Below are positions 49,294 through 63,100 of a DNA stretch of 64,000 nt, one piece after another (position 1 is the first letter of the stretch; each line of letters opens with the position of its first letter). The translations under genes were made by a program, and so were the position numbers. The notes under the pieces were generated by a model. The model was given only the letters and a program-made list of their open reading frames with translations, had not been told where the DNA came from and did not search any database. This stretch comes from Poa pratensis (taxonomy: Eukaryota > Streptophyta > Magnoliopsida > Poales > Poaceae). The stretch is taken from the NCBI GenBank assembly GCA_947311845.1, contig CAMZMU010000063.1:121221655-121285654 (forward strand), in the 5' to 3' direction.

Positions 49294-49587
49294 AATGTTT
49301 CCATGAACATAGGCAAATGTTGTTATCTCCAAAAATTTGCTCTGGCAGATAGGGATTTGTTACGATCACTGAGGATTTGCCTCATATCTTTTTTCTGCTG
49401 CATATTTCGAAGTGTTGCAATGTTATTTTACAGTTTTTAAAACCACCGCGGGACGGGACGATTTCCCGGATCGTCGTCCGGGCGCTCAGTGCCCATATCT
49501 GTAAGTGATGAGTCCCGAGTTTCAGGAGTGAAACTTCATTACAGCATCCAGCGAAGTGCCCCATACTACCACCACATTTTGAACCAC

Positions 49588-49602
49588 GGGGGGGGGGGGG
49601 GG
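49588..49602. repeat. G15 homopolymer
   Basis: Fifteen G residues about 240 bp downstream of the glyoxalase-family gene's stop codon. Potential G-quadruplex; length uncertain in assemblies. Confidence 0.85.
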
Positions 49603-49844
49603 ATGCAACTGAGCACGAAGTCGCCCTAGAACATTTTTTCCTACCAGGGGAAACCAAACACCGACAACAACAAAATGAGGGCGCAAATTGGGAAGAACGC
49701 ACAACATGGGAATACAAAGTCGCTACAGAAACCACAGGCCAACGTAACCTTGCTACTCCTACAGCACTAGCAAATTAAACTGCCGTTTGCAACACTATGC
49801 TACCCGAGAGGCCGAGAGTGCCCGTGCCCCGTTTGCACTTGCAG

Positions 49845-50609
49845 CTACTCGGCTCCGTCCATCCTGAGCGGCGGGTTGTGGCGGTCGCGGGGCAACCTAA
49901 GGCGGCCGAGCGCGCCGGCGGGGACGAGCTCGAGGTTCTCGCAGTTGCAGATCTCGATCAGGAAGCCGTCGGGGTCCTTGAAGAAGAGCTGGTCGATGGG
50001 CGACCCCTCCTCCTCATTGATGGTCCTCTTCATGTACTTGATCCCCATCTCCTTTAGCCTCTTCTCCATCGCACCCATGTCCTCACACTACACACCAAAT
50101 TAAACGAGCCAATTAGCTGGTTTGACTGATCACCCGTTGAATCTTAGCGGATGTAATTAGTACCTGGAACGAGATGTGGTTGTCCATGGGGTCTAGCTCG
50201 CCGGGGTTGACGTCGGCGGCTCGCCTCGCGTCGTCTCGCTGGACCAGATGGATCCCGACACCGTAGTTGAAAAGCCTGATGTAACATGTTGACGTCGCAT
50301 ACAAAAATTTCAGAGGTCACGCCGCCATGAACAACTGCGCGAATTTGTTCAATACGTCACGGTTTAGTACAGTACGTACCAGGCGCCGGAGAAGTCGAGC
50401 GCGGGAGGGCGGTGGATGAGGATGAAGCCGAGGGCCTTGATGTAGAAGCGGACGGACGCGTCGACGGACTTGCAGAGGCGGGAGATGTGGTTGAGCGCCA
50501 TCAGCGGCATCGGCGGTACGTCCTCGTACAGCTTCTCGATCGCCGCCGGGTCGACGACTCCGCCGCCATGGCCGCCGCCGCCGTTCACGTCTTTGCACTC
50601 TTCTCCCAT
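49845..50609 (-). CDS. Glyoxalase I / VOC superfamily protein; 3 exons
   Basis: Minus-strand exons 50609-50380, 50275-50164 and 50087-49845 join in phase through GT-AG introns to about 194 residues. After a Gly-rich start, the single VOC unit runs LMALNHISRLCKSVDASVRF, YIKALGFILIHRPP and LDFSGAW|LFNYGVGIHLVQ. It continues DPMDNHISFQ|CEDMGAMEKRLKEMGI and DQLFFKDPDGFLIEICNCENL. The H of LNHIS, H of DNHISFQ and E of FLIEIC occupy the metal-ligand positions typical of the fold. It is most like the short single-domain plant glyoxalase-I-like proteins; substrate (methylglyoxal-glutathione or another) is not settled by sequence. The ATG at 50609 is chosen because upstream codons in the same frame look like leader sequence. 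The protein is probably cytosolic, with no signal peptide. Confidence 0.88.
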
Positions 50610-51580
50610 CCCTAGCAGTTCTTGCTCTACAGAAGCGAGCGGGCGAACCTTGGAGTCGGCCTTTTTAATCCGAGCTTCAACGGGGGCGCTCCGGTCGTTA
50701 ATGGCTGCATGCCGTGTACACGCGCCGCAGCGAGGCCTGGCCACGTATCGCCGTATGGTTCTGCGTGCATGGCTGCATGCACGGGCTGCGCGGCACGAGT
50801 GCCGATCGTCAGATGTGTCGACCGTGAGGCTTGCCACGCCAACCTCGGGACTCGTCTGCATGTCACTGTCAGGTCGGCACGGTGGCGACAGGCGGCGGCC
50901 GGCCGGGATCATGCCGTGCGATGCCATGCTGAGCACTGGACTCCGAGATCCTTGGACCATGTGATGAGCAGTTAGCCAGTGACCACAATGAGTGTCCCAG
51001 TCTGCGGCTGGATAAACCAGCGTCAGCGAGCGAGTACTGAGATTCAGCTGCTTCCTAGGCTTGTCTAAAAAAAACTGTTTTTTTTTAATTTTTTCATATA
51101 TATTAAACCAACAAGAGTACACGATTATATCGATTGCAAAAATAATACTAAAAAAACGAGCAAATCTATGAGATTTTCAAACCATTTCTTCTTCCATGAC
51201 ACAATCTTGTACTTTTCTGAAGGCCGCCGCAGAACAACGTCGAAAACACCAAATCACAGACCTGTGAGTACCAACGAAGGTTCTCCCCTTTTAATTTTGA
51301 GCCGCAATGCCAAACCTTTGTGCATGCACGCATCCATTAAATTAATCAAGCAACATCGGCAAGAACACCACCACTGATATTTCAGGGACAAATAACCGAG
51401 CCACTTTGTCGACGTCGTTAGGAGCCGAGAGAACGAATCACCATTACCGATGACGTAGTAGTCGGGATAGATAATGCGAGGACAAACCTCCTCGCAGCAA
51501 TCATGAGAAACAATCCAAGATTATAAGAGAAACAATTATGAGAAATTAATATCCTATTTAATGAATAAAATCCGAAATAA
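50610..51580. other. Upstream region of the glyoxalase-family gene and spacer
   Basis: GC-rich near the gene with several overlapping open frames that show no domain, then AT-rich from 51060. A TTAAAAAG (minus strand) near 50662-50670 is a weak TATA candidate. Confidence 0.4.
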
Positions 51581-51830
51581 TACTCTCTGTGTTTTTGAAA
51601 CTAAGGCGTTTTATTGAAAAAAAAAATAGTGTAAATTACGACCAAGTATTAACAAAAAAATATTAACATGTATAGTAAAAAATCAATACAGTTAGATACA
51701 TCATGAAATGTATTTTCATATGATGTCCATATAATATTATGATTGTTTTTTTTCTGAAAACTTGGTCAAACTTTCTATGTTGTGTGACTGTATAAGAAAT
51801 GCCTTAGTTTCAGGAACGACGAAAGAAGTA
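51581..51830. mobile_element. Stowaway-like MITE
   Basis: TACTCTCTGTGTTTTTGAAACTAAGGC at the left and GCCTTAGTTTCAGGAACGACGAAAGAAGTA at the right are imperfect inverted repeats with TA at both borders and an AT-rich interior (250 bp). Confidence 0.7.
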
Positions 51831-54022
51831 TATATAAAGTTTTGAACATGAATTTATCTTATTTTAGCATTCAAAATGTTTTGTTATAATAGATCGGCAT
51901 ATTAGATCGATGTGGTGCAACAAAATATATAAACATCGGGTGACGTTATCAAAGATCATGTTCATATTTTTCTTCACCATCTGTTTAATTCAGTTATCTT
52001 CTCTCACATCTTGTCCAATGGATGTGCATCAAAAAAGAGGTCTAAATTTTCTAAATGTGTATTCTAAATATTTTTCATTATATAGGGTGATTAGTGTCAC
52101 AAATGCATAAGTAAAGAATAAATAGTGGATTTTTTTGCATGCATGTCACCACGAGTTGGCTTCAAATCCTATACGAGGCGTACAGGAGCACCGCTCGCCT
52201 GACTTTAGTGAGTCGGTCGTCCCATTAGCCTTTTCTTATTTTCATTCTTTTCGTGTTGTTCTTATTTTTTCCTTATCTCCTTCCTACCTGGTATGTTCTC
52301 ATTCACGAGTGAACCACAACATCCTACTTGTCACATTGTCGGTAATTTCTGTTAGTTCGGAACGTAAGGGTTTGGTGTTTTTTATTTTTTTATTTGAGCA
52401 TATAAAAAAACTTATAAACCAAGCTCCCAAATCATGATCCATTTGGTGCATGAGCTAGTTGTGTAGAGCTTTTTAATATAGTATATCTTATGTCGATTTG
52501 TTTCGATGAAAAAATTCACTCACTTGAGTACATGATGTGTGTTGCGTACAGTTATGCTGCACTACATTGCCTTCTCTAATGCATTGTTCATATCTGAATT
52601 TCTTATCACATTATTTTAGTAGATCCAAAAACTAATAGCTTTCAAACTGAATATTCACATCACGATTTTACGGTAGTGGTAATCGTCTCGAACTTTCAAA
52701 AATAGATCACATATTGATATGTTTTGACGAACTCTCTTTAATTCACCTTGCATAGGTTACACTTCCTTTAGTTTTGCATTTTCCCCACATTGCCTTGATA
52801 TGAGCTGCTCTGAATGCATTCAATGATGTCCCACCCTGAGCTCCTTTTTCCATTGGTTTCGCCGATGTCCTACTTTACGATCCACTATGTTTTGATGTCC
52901 ATTTCTAAGTGCATGTTTAGCACTAGGTTCCGTTGTAGTGATGTCTAACCTCCCGAGTTCATAGGATCTTTGCCCGCTGCACGCCCTACACAAAATGAAT
53001 CATAGGAACTATTATGTGAAACTGATAAATATACCCTTTTTAATATCTATATGAATGCTTTACGCGTCCCGGTGCTCAGCCTGCAACACGCGCTACGACA
53101 CATGCACCTTACCAAATATTACATTAAAATGGTTAGGAACCTCGTCGTAGCCATAGATGCTCAACACCATGTCAAAGAATCTAATGCAGTGCTCTGAAGT
53201 TTGTACATAACCTATCGCGTAGTGTGGACACATGAGCTTAGGGGGAGTATCTGTAGCATAGTCGTGTAGATGCAAGGTATGTTTGATAGGTGGTGACACC
53301 CATATACATGCTATCGAACATGATAATCACGAAATTGCATTTGTATTTACCACATGCTATTTCTCATATATACTCCATTTTGTGTCACCATGTTTGCGAG
53401 GCAGATCTAGTGAACCCGTGAACCGATGTTCTTCTTCTTTATACTTGCAAACTGTCTTTTTTTTTTTACTTTGTTGTGTTATACTATATTTCAGTGTTTG
53501 TATATTGGGTGTTTTAGATCTCTCAAGATGTATCTTAGTTCTTTTATTTCTTATAAGTGATAATCTAGTATAGTAGCACTTGGGAATTATGACCACCATT
53601 AAGAAGTGTGTGAGTGCGTATGCCTGGGGGGGGGGGGGGGGAGGCAAACAAACCAAAGTTGAGGATAGAGCAACCTATAAGGAGCTTACGCTATGAGAGC
53701 CAATCACCAAGATTGTCAAAAACATGATTTTGGATCGGATCGAAACCCTAGGATCCTAAATCGCATGATCATAGCTGGTAGAATATAATATTACAGATTC
53801 TACTAACTGTAGTCGCAATCTATCCACTCAGTTTGGGGTGTAAAGTCGTATAATCGCATGGCAAAATCGTGATTATGATAACCGATGACAAGTTGCTATG
53901 GGAAGGTGAACCAAGAAATTATGGTTAAGGACAGCGAGTCTAGTCGGTCCAACCATACCTCTGATCAAACCAGGTTACAGTTCAAGTACGAGTGATGTTA
54001 TCGCTGACGGAGTGTTGAAGTT
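51831..54022. other. AT-rich intergenic DNA with a G16 run
   Basis: No gene recognised; the 68-codon minus-strand frame at 53093-53299 has no domain I can name. G16 lies at 53626-53641. The target duplication AAGTT of the next element is at 54018-54022. Confidence 0.5.
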
Positions 54023-57000
54023 TGTGGGGACCCCAGACTAGCTGTCCAAAATACCCTTGTGCCTACAACATCAGCGATCCCATGATCAGTGTGTTGCTGA
54101 GCACAATCAAACTGGTACCAAAAGAACATCCATAAATACCGAATGAATTTACTTACTTGATTGAAGTCATAGACCTCAACAGGTACTTGCAGCGGAAATC
54201 ATCAAACAACGTGGAGCCCAAGTCATTTGGCACAACCCTACAGGCAGCTAACTAGGAAGCGCCCTAGTTCGCATCGACGTCATGGAAATCTTTTTCTTCG
54301 AATTGCTCTTCTTCAGAACCTGGCTAAGACAATAGCCAGGGACGAAACCAATATGAGTACAATTTGAATTGTACTCGCAAACAACCCCAACGTGAACATG
54401 CACTAGATTTAATTTTGTAAGACTTTTATTTTTAGAAAAACATCTCTGTATCTTTGTTGAAAAAGGTACAAAGTATTTTTAACATTTTGTTTTATTTTTC
54501 CAAAACTCCTCCTTTTTCGACCATAGCCCTTCATGGTCAATCATTTCCCAACAACATCATACCAGCCCTTCGGTATAGTTGCATAAAACATTTTCCACTC
54601 CACTTTTAAAACACAAAACTTTGCCTTCTCGACCATAGCCCTTCATGGTCTTCTTCTTTTCCAACAACCTCATGCCGACCCTTTGACATAGTTGCATAAA
54701 TAAAACATCTTCATTTTATTTTCAAATCTCAAAACTTTGCAAAACTTGCACATAGGTCTTAGGACAGCCTTCCAATTGTCCATTACCGAGGACTCGGCTA
54801 TTCGAATAGTTTTACACTCTGCAGAGGTAGCACGCTTTTCCCACATCCATCTGGCAACTCATCGTGTCAGCCACGTCCCGCCATACAAGGTGCATTCGAA
54901 GTTGAGTCACCGACCATAGCCTCTCATTTGCTCATGCTAGTACAGAACCCTGCCCGTATGACACTTTCCATCGACACTCAGTCCAGCCCTTCGGAACCTA
55001 AGTGTGAGGACTCATAGTTTTGCCCGGCGACCCAAAGGTGGCGTCTTCTATCCTCTTTCTCATTTTAGAGGACCCAGGTCAGGGGTAGGTCACCGAACCA
55101 TCCCCTCATGAAACGGAGTCATCTCCGTTGTTGAGGTATCCCACACTAATATGAGCAAATTATATGACTACGCCCGTTCCCATATGGAGGTAAATGTGGT
55201 CGCACAGGGTAAGGTTGGTCGACGTAAGTACTAAGACACAATGTGCTTTTTATCAAAACCACCATTCTCCATTTCTCCACTTCAACACCGACATCTCGAC
55301 ATACCATAATCCATCCCAAGTATTTTCAAAGAATTTTTGAGTAAACAATATTTTTCACATCCTATAGTTTGGAAAAAAGAATTTCCATCTAATACCTCCA
55401 TATAGGGTGTCAAACTAATATACTTGTATTTTGGAAAAAGGGTTTTCAAAATCATAGCTTTAGTGGCAAACACCACATAAATCACTTATGCTCTTCATAA
55501 GTAAAACATGTGACCCAAAATAAATGTATATAAATGCAAGCTCAGACAAGTAGCTTGCCTTGCTCAACAAAGTATCCTTGGTCTTGTTCTCCTTGTTCGA
55601 CAAATCTCTCTTCCTTGTTAATCCCGGCGACACTCTCGTCTAATCGTCAAGACAAGCAATACAAACAATCACCACACTATCCAACCCAGCATCACAACAC
55701 TACAATCCTAAATCCGACAGAAGGCTACTGTGATACACAAGGCAAAGCAATTGGATTTAATTTAATTTAATTAACCATTATTTATATATGATTATTATGG
55801 CAGAAACTTGTCACACAAGTTTTAATGCACAACTCAAGTTCTGTTGGTCACAAAATTATGCCAGTTTAGGGACAACTAACATTGATTATTTCTGATCCAA
55901 CAAAATTGGCCTAGGTCCATTTGGATTAATATTTATTCCACTATAATTATTATACTACAGAAAAGGATACATCACTATTTGATTTTCTATTTTTCCTCTG
56001 TTATTCCAATAATTCTACAAAAATAGGGATAGCTAAAATTTTACATTACTAAGCTAACAAAATTGACCTCAAGTCATTTAGAGTTCTAGAGCACCAGAGA
56101 CAAACAAGTTTGTAAAATAGACCTTCTGTACTATTTGAATTACCATGCAAATGTTATTAATCTAATTGATATGGGGCTTGTGCCATTATCTAAACAGATC
56201 TACGGAGAAATTGGTTTCATCATTTTTGGACTTATAGATCTCAAGGTATTTAATTTCTACAAGTGCACAGATTTGGAATATTTCTGCTAATTCCTAAATC
56301 GAGGAAGGAAAAAATAAATAAATGGGCTGTGGCGCCTCAGCCCACTGGGCTTGGCCCATTCATTTTTTTTCCGCGCAAGGAAATGATTAAATCGCTGACG
56401 GGTGGGGCCTGACCGTCAGCGGCTCGGCCTAACTGAAGCGGTACTCAACCGTTGGATCCAGATCCAACGGCGCGTAATCAAACCATCGGCGACGACCACG
56501 ATTTGGCGGCGTCGCCGTGGCCGGAGACAGGGGAGGTGGCGCGATGCTCACCTAGAGTTCCTAGGGACGGCGGAGTGAGTCGAGGCGGGTGCGGTGAGTG
56601 TGGGGAAGAGGATAGCGTGGTCGGCGTGACTCGGGGATGCTCGGAGGGTCGGCGGCGAGTCCCCCGACGTGCACGACGAGGTTCCTCTCCGGCGAGCTCC
56701 TGCGTGTGGTCCTGTGCACAGAAGAGGAAAAGAAGAGGGGCGGTGAGCTCCTGGTGATGAAGCAAAGGGGATGCAGGGAAGAGAGAGCAGCTAGGGGAAA
56801 CAGCACGGCCGCGCCATGGCCATCGTCAACCTCGGGATGACGGAGATGGCGAAGCTCGGCTTCGTGACAGAAGCACTGCGGCAGCACTCCTGCCCTGCCC
56901 TGCTGCCAGGTGCAGTGAGAGGTGGGGAGTGAGGGAGAGGAGCAGGGAGTGAGCGGAGAGGGGTGTGGCGAGAAGAGCAGCTCGGGCGCGGTTTAAGTAG

Positions 57001-58808
57001 AGGTGGAGGACGGTGCACGGTGGTCTCGGTGCAGGAGGTGGCCAGGGGGTGGGAGAGCATGCCATTGGCAATGCCGGGCGATGCGGCAGTGCTACAGAGA
57101 GAGCATGAGGGATTTGGAAAAGAAACGTGCGCGTGAGAGGTCGGTGTCAAGCTCCGGTCTCGACGTCTTCCAGGTGTTCGACAGCTGTGGACGTCGAGGT
57201 GGGGCCGGGGCAGGTGACACGAGCGTGTCCGTGAGGTCTCGGCGAGGTGCAGGAGTGGCCAGGGCGAGTGGTGCTTGTTGTAGTGCAGAGGTGGCGAAGA
57301 ACGCCGTCGGCGTCCATGGACGTGGCGACCTTCGGTTGGACGAGCGAGATATGGGACATAGAGGATGCATCTCCTTGCGTGGCTTCGACCTGACGGGAGA
57401 GGGGAAGCAGAGAGGAGCAGTGGCGCAGCGTCGAGCTGCTGCACGGCCTCCTTCCCTTGGTTCACGTGTGTACGGGAAGAGAGGGGAGAGAGTGATGAGA
57501 GGGGTGGCACCAAACTCCAACAAGAAGCGTCAAAAATGCTGGCACTTGGGTGGCGGCAGTGCAGGGGTGTGAGGGAGAGAGAGGGCACAAAGATTTGAAG
57601 AAATTTGGTCAAATTCGAAGTGAATTTTAGTGCTGATTTGGGAATTAGGGTTTCATGCGCGCAAGGTGTTCGACAAAATGTTTTTACCAAAATTAAATTG
57701 GATTTTTGATGAATTCTGTTTGTGGTTGGCTGTAGAAAGGTGTAAGATGACTAGGGTATTTGACCTGGATTTTTGGTGTGAATAAAAATAGGGTTTTGTA
57801 AACACCTTAAGAATTAAAGAAAGAAAACAGAATTTCATATTTGAATTATTTTTAGTCGAAATTTATATTTCTTTTGAGGAGGGAGTGATATGGATATGAG
57901 ATGATTATTATTTCAGCTCACTCCTAGGATTTTATAATATAAAATAATTATTAAGGCAAAATATAGAAATAGGGAGGGAGAGAAATTTAAATAAGATCAT
58001 TTCTTTTAATTAAGATTTTATTTTGAGTGTGTGAGTGATTATGGAGGTCTTGTTTTGTTTTCAAGTCACATTCCAATCTTTGTTGTCAAGTGTGTTTTAA
58101 TTTATTGCTCTAGCACTTTTGTTTAATTATACACACAAGCAACAATAAAACAAGGAAATAACAGTCAATACGAACATAAGTCAAACAAGTAAACGATATA
58201 AGTTTTTACCACATTTCAAATATTCAGATAGGTGGTGGGATGGTAATCAAGTATCCTCATGACAGTGTTGAAACAAGCTTAATCTATAATTTGGTATTTT
58301 TCACCAAGGGTTGCTAAAATACATGGGTAGTATATTTCCCACTTTTATTGTTTCAAAAAGAGTGAAAATAGGAGTTTATAAAATAGGAGTTGCAAAATAT
58401 CAAGGTTGAACAGTATGTAGGAGATAGCATATAGATCCCCATATTTTGGAAACACATAATTTTTGGGAAACACTTTTACTTTCTCAATAATGGGTATTTT
58501 GGTTGTTGCCAAAACCAAATTATTATTGCAATGGTATTTGACTAAAATAAGAGTGGCAAAAGATATATGGAATTATTTTTCTTGTCATGACCTGATCACC
58601 AGGGTTAAATATATTTTTATCTTGGTTGGGTCTTTAGATTAATATTTATTGGTCAAACAACTTAAACATCAAGTCACATAAGGTCAAACAGAGCAATAGG
58701 AAGAAAACCACAATCATTAGTGAAGTATTTCAAAAAGTTTTTGTTGGTTCTGAATTTTGGGTCTTGTAAAACTAAGTTTTTCTTAGTTCCAAAATTTGGG
58801 GTGTTACA
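54023..58808. mobile_element. Probable solo LTR of a very-long-LTR retrotransposon, 4.8 kb
   Basis: The segment begins TGTGGGGACCCCAGAC and ends TTTGGGGTGTTACA, both compatible with LTR ends (TG...CA). It is bounded by a perfect 5-bp duplication AAGTT (54018-54022 and 58809-58813). I see no second copy of either end inside, no primer site and no pol domain, so a solo LTR is favoured over a complete element. A GC-rich block with many chance open frames lies at about 56440-57590. Internal repeats include GACCATAGCCCTTCATGGTC (near 54518 and 54634). LTRs of this size are known in large non-autonomous Triticeae elements (LARDs such as Sukkula); family and orientation are not established here. Confidence 0.6.
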
Positions 58809-58813
58809 AAGTT

Positions 58814-59783
58814 CATGGTGTCCCATGTGTGTTTCGATAATTAATTACAATCCATTTTGACTAATTATTTCATGGAGTTATATTTGAGGGACTTTTTTTA
58901 AGGTAATGTTTAAAAACCATGTGTTGGATTCAAGATTGGATGCCACGAAGATAAATATATATTGCATACTGGCATGGAGATAATCACTTTGAACATATGA
59001 ATATGATACAAAAAGAATAAATGAATATGGATCTCTATTACGAAACTCAAATTAGTCGATGCTCCACCTTACGACTTATGTGTTAAGCAATGAAGGAACA
59101 AGGTCTTAAAAGTTTGATTACAAGAAAAGGATTCAAGATATGTCTCAAGTCGAGATCATGATGGACTCAGAGTCATGGTTGACCACAATTTGAAACATAA
59201 ATCTAGTAAAATATTCATTATGTATGTCAATATATTGTGACAGAGCATGAATTATTGTGGAATCAAAGTAATCCATGCTCTACCTTATGTGTTAAGCAAT
59301 GAATGTGCGAGATCTTAAACGTTTATTTACAAGAGAAGGATTCAAGACATCACTCTAAATCGAGAACATGATGGACTATGTGTTGAGTCATGGTTTACCA
59401 AGACTAGGAGCATGTAATCAAGTCAAAATTTTATTATGTATATCAAGATAATGTGATAGAGCATGAAGATGGTCAGGAGATGACCAATGATGTTCAAGCT
59501 GTGATCCAAGGTACGGTCATGATAGAGGTGAGCATATGCCGAGCATGTATTTTTTACCCTTCAAGCCATTTTGCTTGTTGCATCAACTTTTTTTCATCCA
59601 GGTAAAACGCAAATTTATGCTACGCCGGCCGATCGAATTTGGGTAAGGTTGCGCCAAACGTTGTTCGACCAAATTTTTTCACTCCCATTACAACACACGG
59701 CGTGTTTACAAGTTTCGAATTTTTTTGCTTCACACTAACGTAAAATCGAACACAGGGGACAGCTCGTCGATCAACTCCTTGCC
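58814..59783. other. Intergenic DNA before SEC31
   Basis: AT-rich, containing the tandem duplication listed separately; from about 59600 it becomes mixed and leads into the SEC31 promoter region. No other gene seen. Confidence 0.45.
59040..59470. repeat. Diverged ~220-bp tandem duplication
   Basis: Copy 1 (about 59055-59250) and copy 2 (about 59270-59465) share atgctc(c/t)accttat...tgtgttaagcaatgaa, then aagg/agaaggattcaaga, gag(a)tcatgatggact, gtcatggtt(g/t)acca, and tattatgtat(g/a)tca. Non-coding. Confidence 0.65.
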
Positions 59784-60194
59784 TTGGATCAAACAATCTC
59801 CCTGACTACGCGTCGATCATGTTCATTTTTTCAACCGACATATGCAAGTTCAAACATGTTCATTCTCGTAAGGATAAACAAAAAGTTCAAGCATCCTCAA
59901 ATCCGACGGCGCACAGTGACCCATTCGACCAAAACCGACGTCCTCGATCACTCGTATGACGCGGCCGGACGAGTCCTTCCACCTCACGCGAACCAGCGCG
60001 GCCGCACCGGCTTTAACCCGATCGGAGATCCGCGACAGATCGATCGAGCCAGCCACCAAGCACAGCAGCGCCACCATAATCGAACCCACGCCCGCCGCAC
60101 CACCACCACATCTCCTCCCTCCACTCCAGATCGCGCAAAATTTCCCACAACCCGCCGGCGGGCGCGCCCAGATCTGGTGCGGTGGTCGCCGGAG
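59784..60194 (+). promoter_or_regulatory. Promoter and 5' leader region of SEC31
   Basis: A long open frame crosses this stretch in phase with the ATG at 60195, but its residues (Arg/Thr/Pro-rich, no domain) do not match SEC31 proteins. The region is therefore read as promoter and leader, not coding. The WD40 part starts at 60195 ([20 protein letters not shown]). No clear TATA box. Confidence 0.5.
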
Positions 60195-63100
60195 ATGGCG
60201 TGCATCAAGAGCGCGCAGCGGGCGGCGCTGACGGCGCTGGCGCCGGAGGCGCCCTACCTCGCCGCGGGCACCATGAGCGGCGCCGTCGACATGAGCTTCT
60301 CGCCTCGGCCAACATCGAGATCTTCGGCCTCGACTTCCAGTCCGACTCCCCCGACCTGCAGGTCCTGGCGGCCGCGCCCTCCCCGGACCGCTTCAACCGC
60401 CTCTGCTGGTCCCGCCCGGGGGCCGTCGAGGGCGACGACGCCTTCTCGCTCGGCCTCCTCGCCGGGGCTCAGCGACGGCTCCGTCGCCGTATGGAACCCG
60501 CTCAGCATGATCAGGTGAGCGCGGATCCGTCCCGCCGTCACAGAGATCTGCTAGCGCATGTCCTGATCTGTTTGTTTGTCGATGATGCAGGTCTGAGGGC
60601 CAGGCCGAGGACGCCATGGTCGCGCGCCTCGTCAAGCACAACGGGGCGGTGAGTGGGCGAAACCGCTGCTGATGCTGCTGCTTGGATTGAATTTTGCGTG
60701 CCTGCGGCTCTGATTGATCGTGTGCTGATTATGTCTGTTGTGGCAGGTTACCGGACTGGAGTTCAGCGAGCTCCAACCGAATCGGCTCGCTTCTGGGGCT
60801 AACGAGGGGGACGTTCGCATCTGGGATCTCAAAAAACCCACCGAGCCCGAAGTATTCCCGCCACTCAAGGTATCGTCTCTCTGGCAAATAGGTTGTTGTT
60901 GACTTAGAAGATGATTGCATCCCTACTGTTAGCCTTTGTAATGCACGAACCCTTTTGCTTGCATCCTATTTTGTCTTCGGAGCATGATGCTTGTGTATTT
61001 GTGAGGGTCCATTCAGCCAACTACATTTGTACATTTCCTCAATTGAGTTAGTAAGGCACCATTCTCATTGTCAACTTGAGTTCACTATGACCAGAACCGC
61101 GAAAACCCGCTTTAAAAATAGCTTCCTCCTGTAGGTTATATAGCCTGGAAGCCACGTTTGGGTTGAGGAAATTGTTTTCTATAACCGAACAGTTCGTTCT
61201 ACAGATATATATTTTTAACCGCGCTGCCAGCATGTTTTTCTTCCCAATTTCATGTGGGATGTTAATACACCTATTCCTTTTTTCGGTGTTCGCGAGGCTA
61301 ATAAAGGATTTAGATCTTCAATTTAAAGAAAAAATGTAACTCTAAGGTGTTTACAATGAAATACTAGAAGTGCATTCATGATCTCCCAACAAGTATTGTA
61401 TCATTTTGAAATTTCTTTTGCGGAAGGACATGATGGTTGCAGTGCTAACAAAATTTCCGGTCGTCTTGTTGCATGCTTCTTAGTTATGGACATGCATCTT
61501 TCTTTAAGGTGCTATTACAATGTTTAGTTTCTCATCAGTGTTGTCTACTTTATTTTGCTTGCTTTTGTTATGAACTTATGATTCTTGTAATTCCTACAGA
61601 ATGTTGGCTCGCACTCTCAGAATGAAATAACTTGCTTAACCTGGAATCCCAAGTTTCAGCATATACTAGCGTCAGCTTCTAGGAATGGGGTCACAGGTAA
61701 AGGACAATTTGGTTTCTTGTGTAATAGTCTCGCTGTCTATTACCAGGGCCTGGACTTTTGACTGGTTTGACTCACTATTTTGAGTATCACTCTTGCAGTT
61801 GTTTGGGATTTGAGGAACCAGAAACCATTAACGAGGTAATTGATGTAGCTAACTTCTGCCATTTCTTTGTGTATCCCCAATTTAAACCAGTGTGTCCTGT
61901 TATTTGTGTTATTAATTTCAATCTGCTTTTAAATAGCTTTTCAGATTCAAGTAGGAGGAATTGTTCTGTTCTGCAGTGGAATCCAGACATGTCCACCCAG
62001 CTCATTGTTGCATCAGACGATGATAACTCTACTTCTTTGAGAGTAAAGGCCATTTTCTTTAATTTTAGTTTTCCATTACTTCTCGTTATCCATTTGCGGC
62101 TCATAGGTAGTCTAACCGGTACAACTATTCATTCTATCAACTTTTTAAAGTGTCTGTTTAATTCTGGTGGTGCTACTTCTGTTTTATTCACATTAGGATC
62201 CTTCTTGTGGAGAGCTTCTGTTTATATTGTTAACGTTGCTTATTTATTTTTACTAGGTTTGGGATGTGAGGAAAACTATTGCACCTGTACGGGAACTTGT
62301 GGGACATTCGAAAGGTTTCATTCTCTTGTGATTCTCCTTTTTTTTCATCAAGGGAATGATGATATATATATGTAAACCACACTTAATTATATACTTATCC
62401 TATTCAAAATTATTACGTTGACCAGGTGTAATTGCTATGTCGTGGTGCCCCTATGATAGTTCATTCTTGCTTACCTGCGGTAAGGACAATAGAACAATAT
62501 GCTGGGATACAGTTAGCGGAGAGGTATATTATAACTTGTACATCGCGAGTTGTGAAATACGATCGCACATTCCTATAATATTTATGGGGTTATAACTGTC
62601 CGTCCTTGCATCATTCGTTGCAGATTATCAGTGAGCTACCGACAAGCTCTAACGGCAACTTCGACATTCACTGGTACCGCAAAATTCCAGGTGTCGTAGC
62701 ATCGTCCTCCTTTGATGGGAAAATTGGCGTACACAACTTGGAGGTAATATGACTGTTTCACAAGGGAATTGTGGTTTATATTCAGTCTATCATGGTATTA
62801 TAAAATGCATGGAAGTGTTTTATCTAAATTTATTTTTGTTGGTTCTTAGCGCTACAGAAGTAATTATGTGTTACTCCATTAACTGAAAAAAGTAAGCCCC
62901 GTCATACAGCAGACTAATTTTCACGAAGCCTGTTCTGTTTGACAACAATTAATATGATGATTATCCATTCACTCTAATACAGAAGTTAATGATTTCTGCC
63001 TTTTATTCTAAAGATCACTCATGGCGTTATAATTTAGCAATATGTATAAGACTCCAAGATAGGTTGTTGCAAAATAGCTATGTCCTAGAAATGTTGATTG

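Noticed and set aside
56452..57690. Open frames up to 299 codons inside the long LTR
   Set aside because: GC-rich, Ser/Pro/Arg low-complexity in all frames, no domain or splice logic; chance frames.
59784..60194. N-terminal extension of SEC31
   Set aside because: In phase but without similarity to SEC31 N-termini, which begin at the ATG at 60195.
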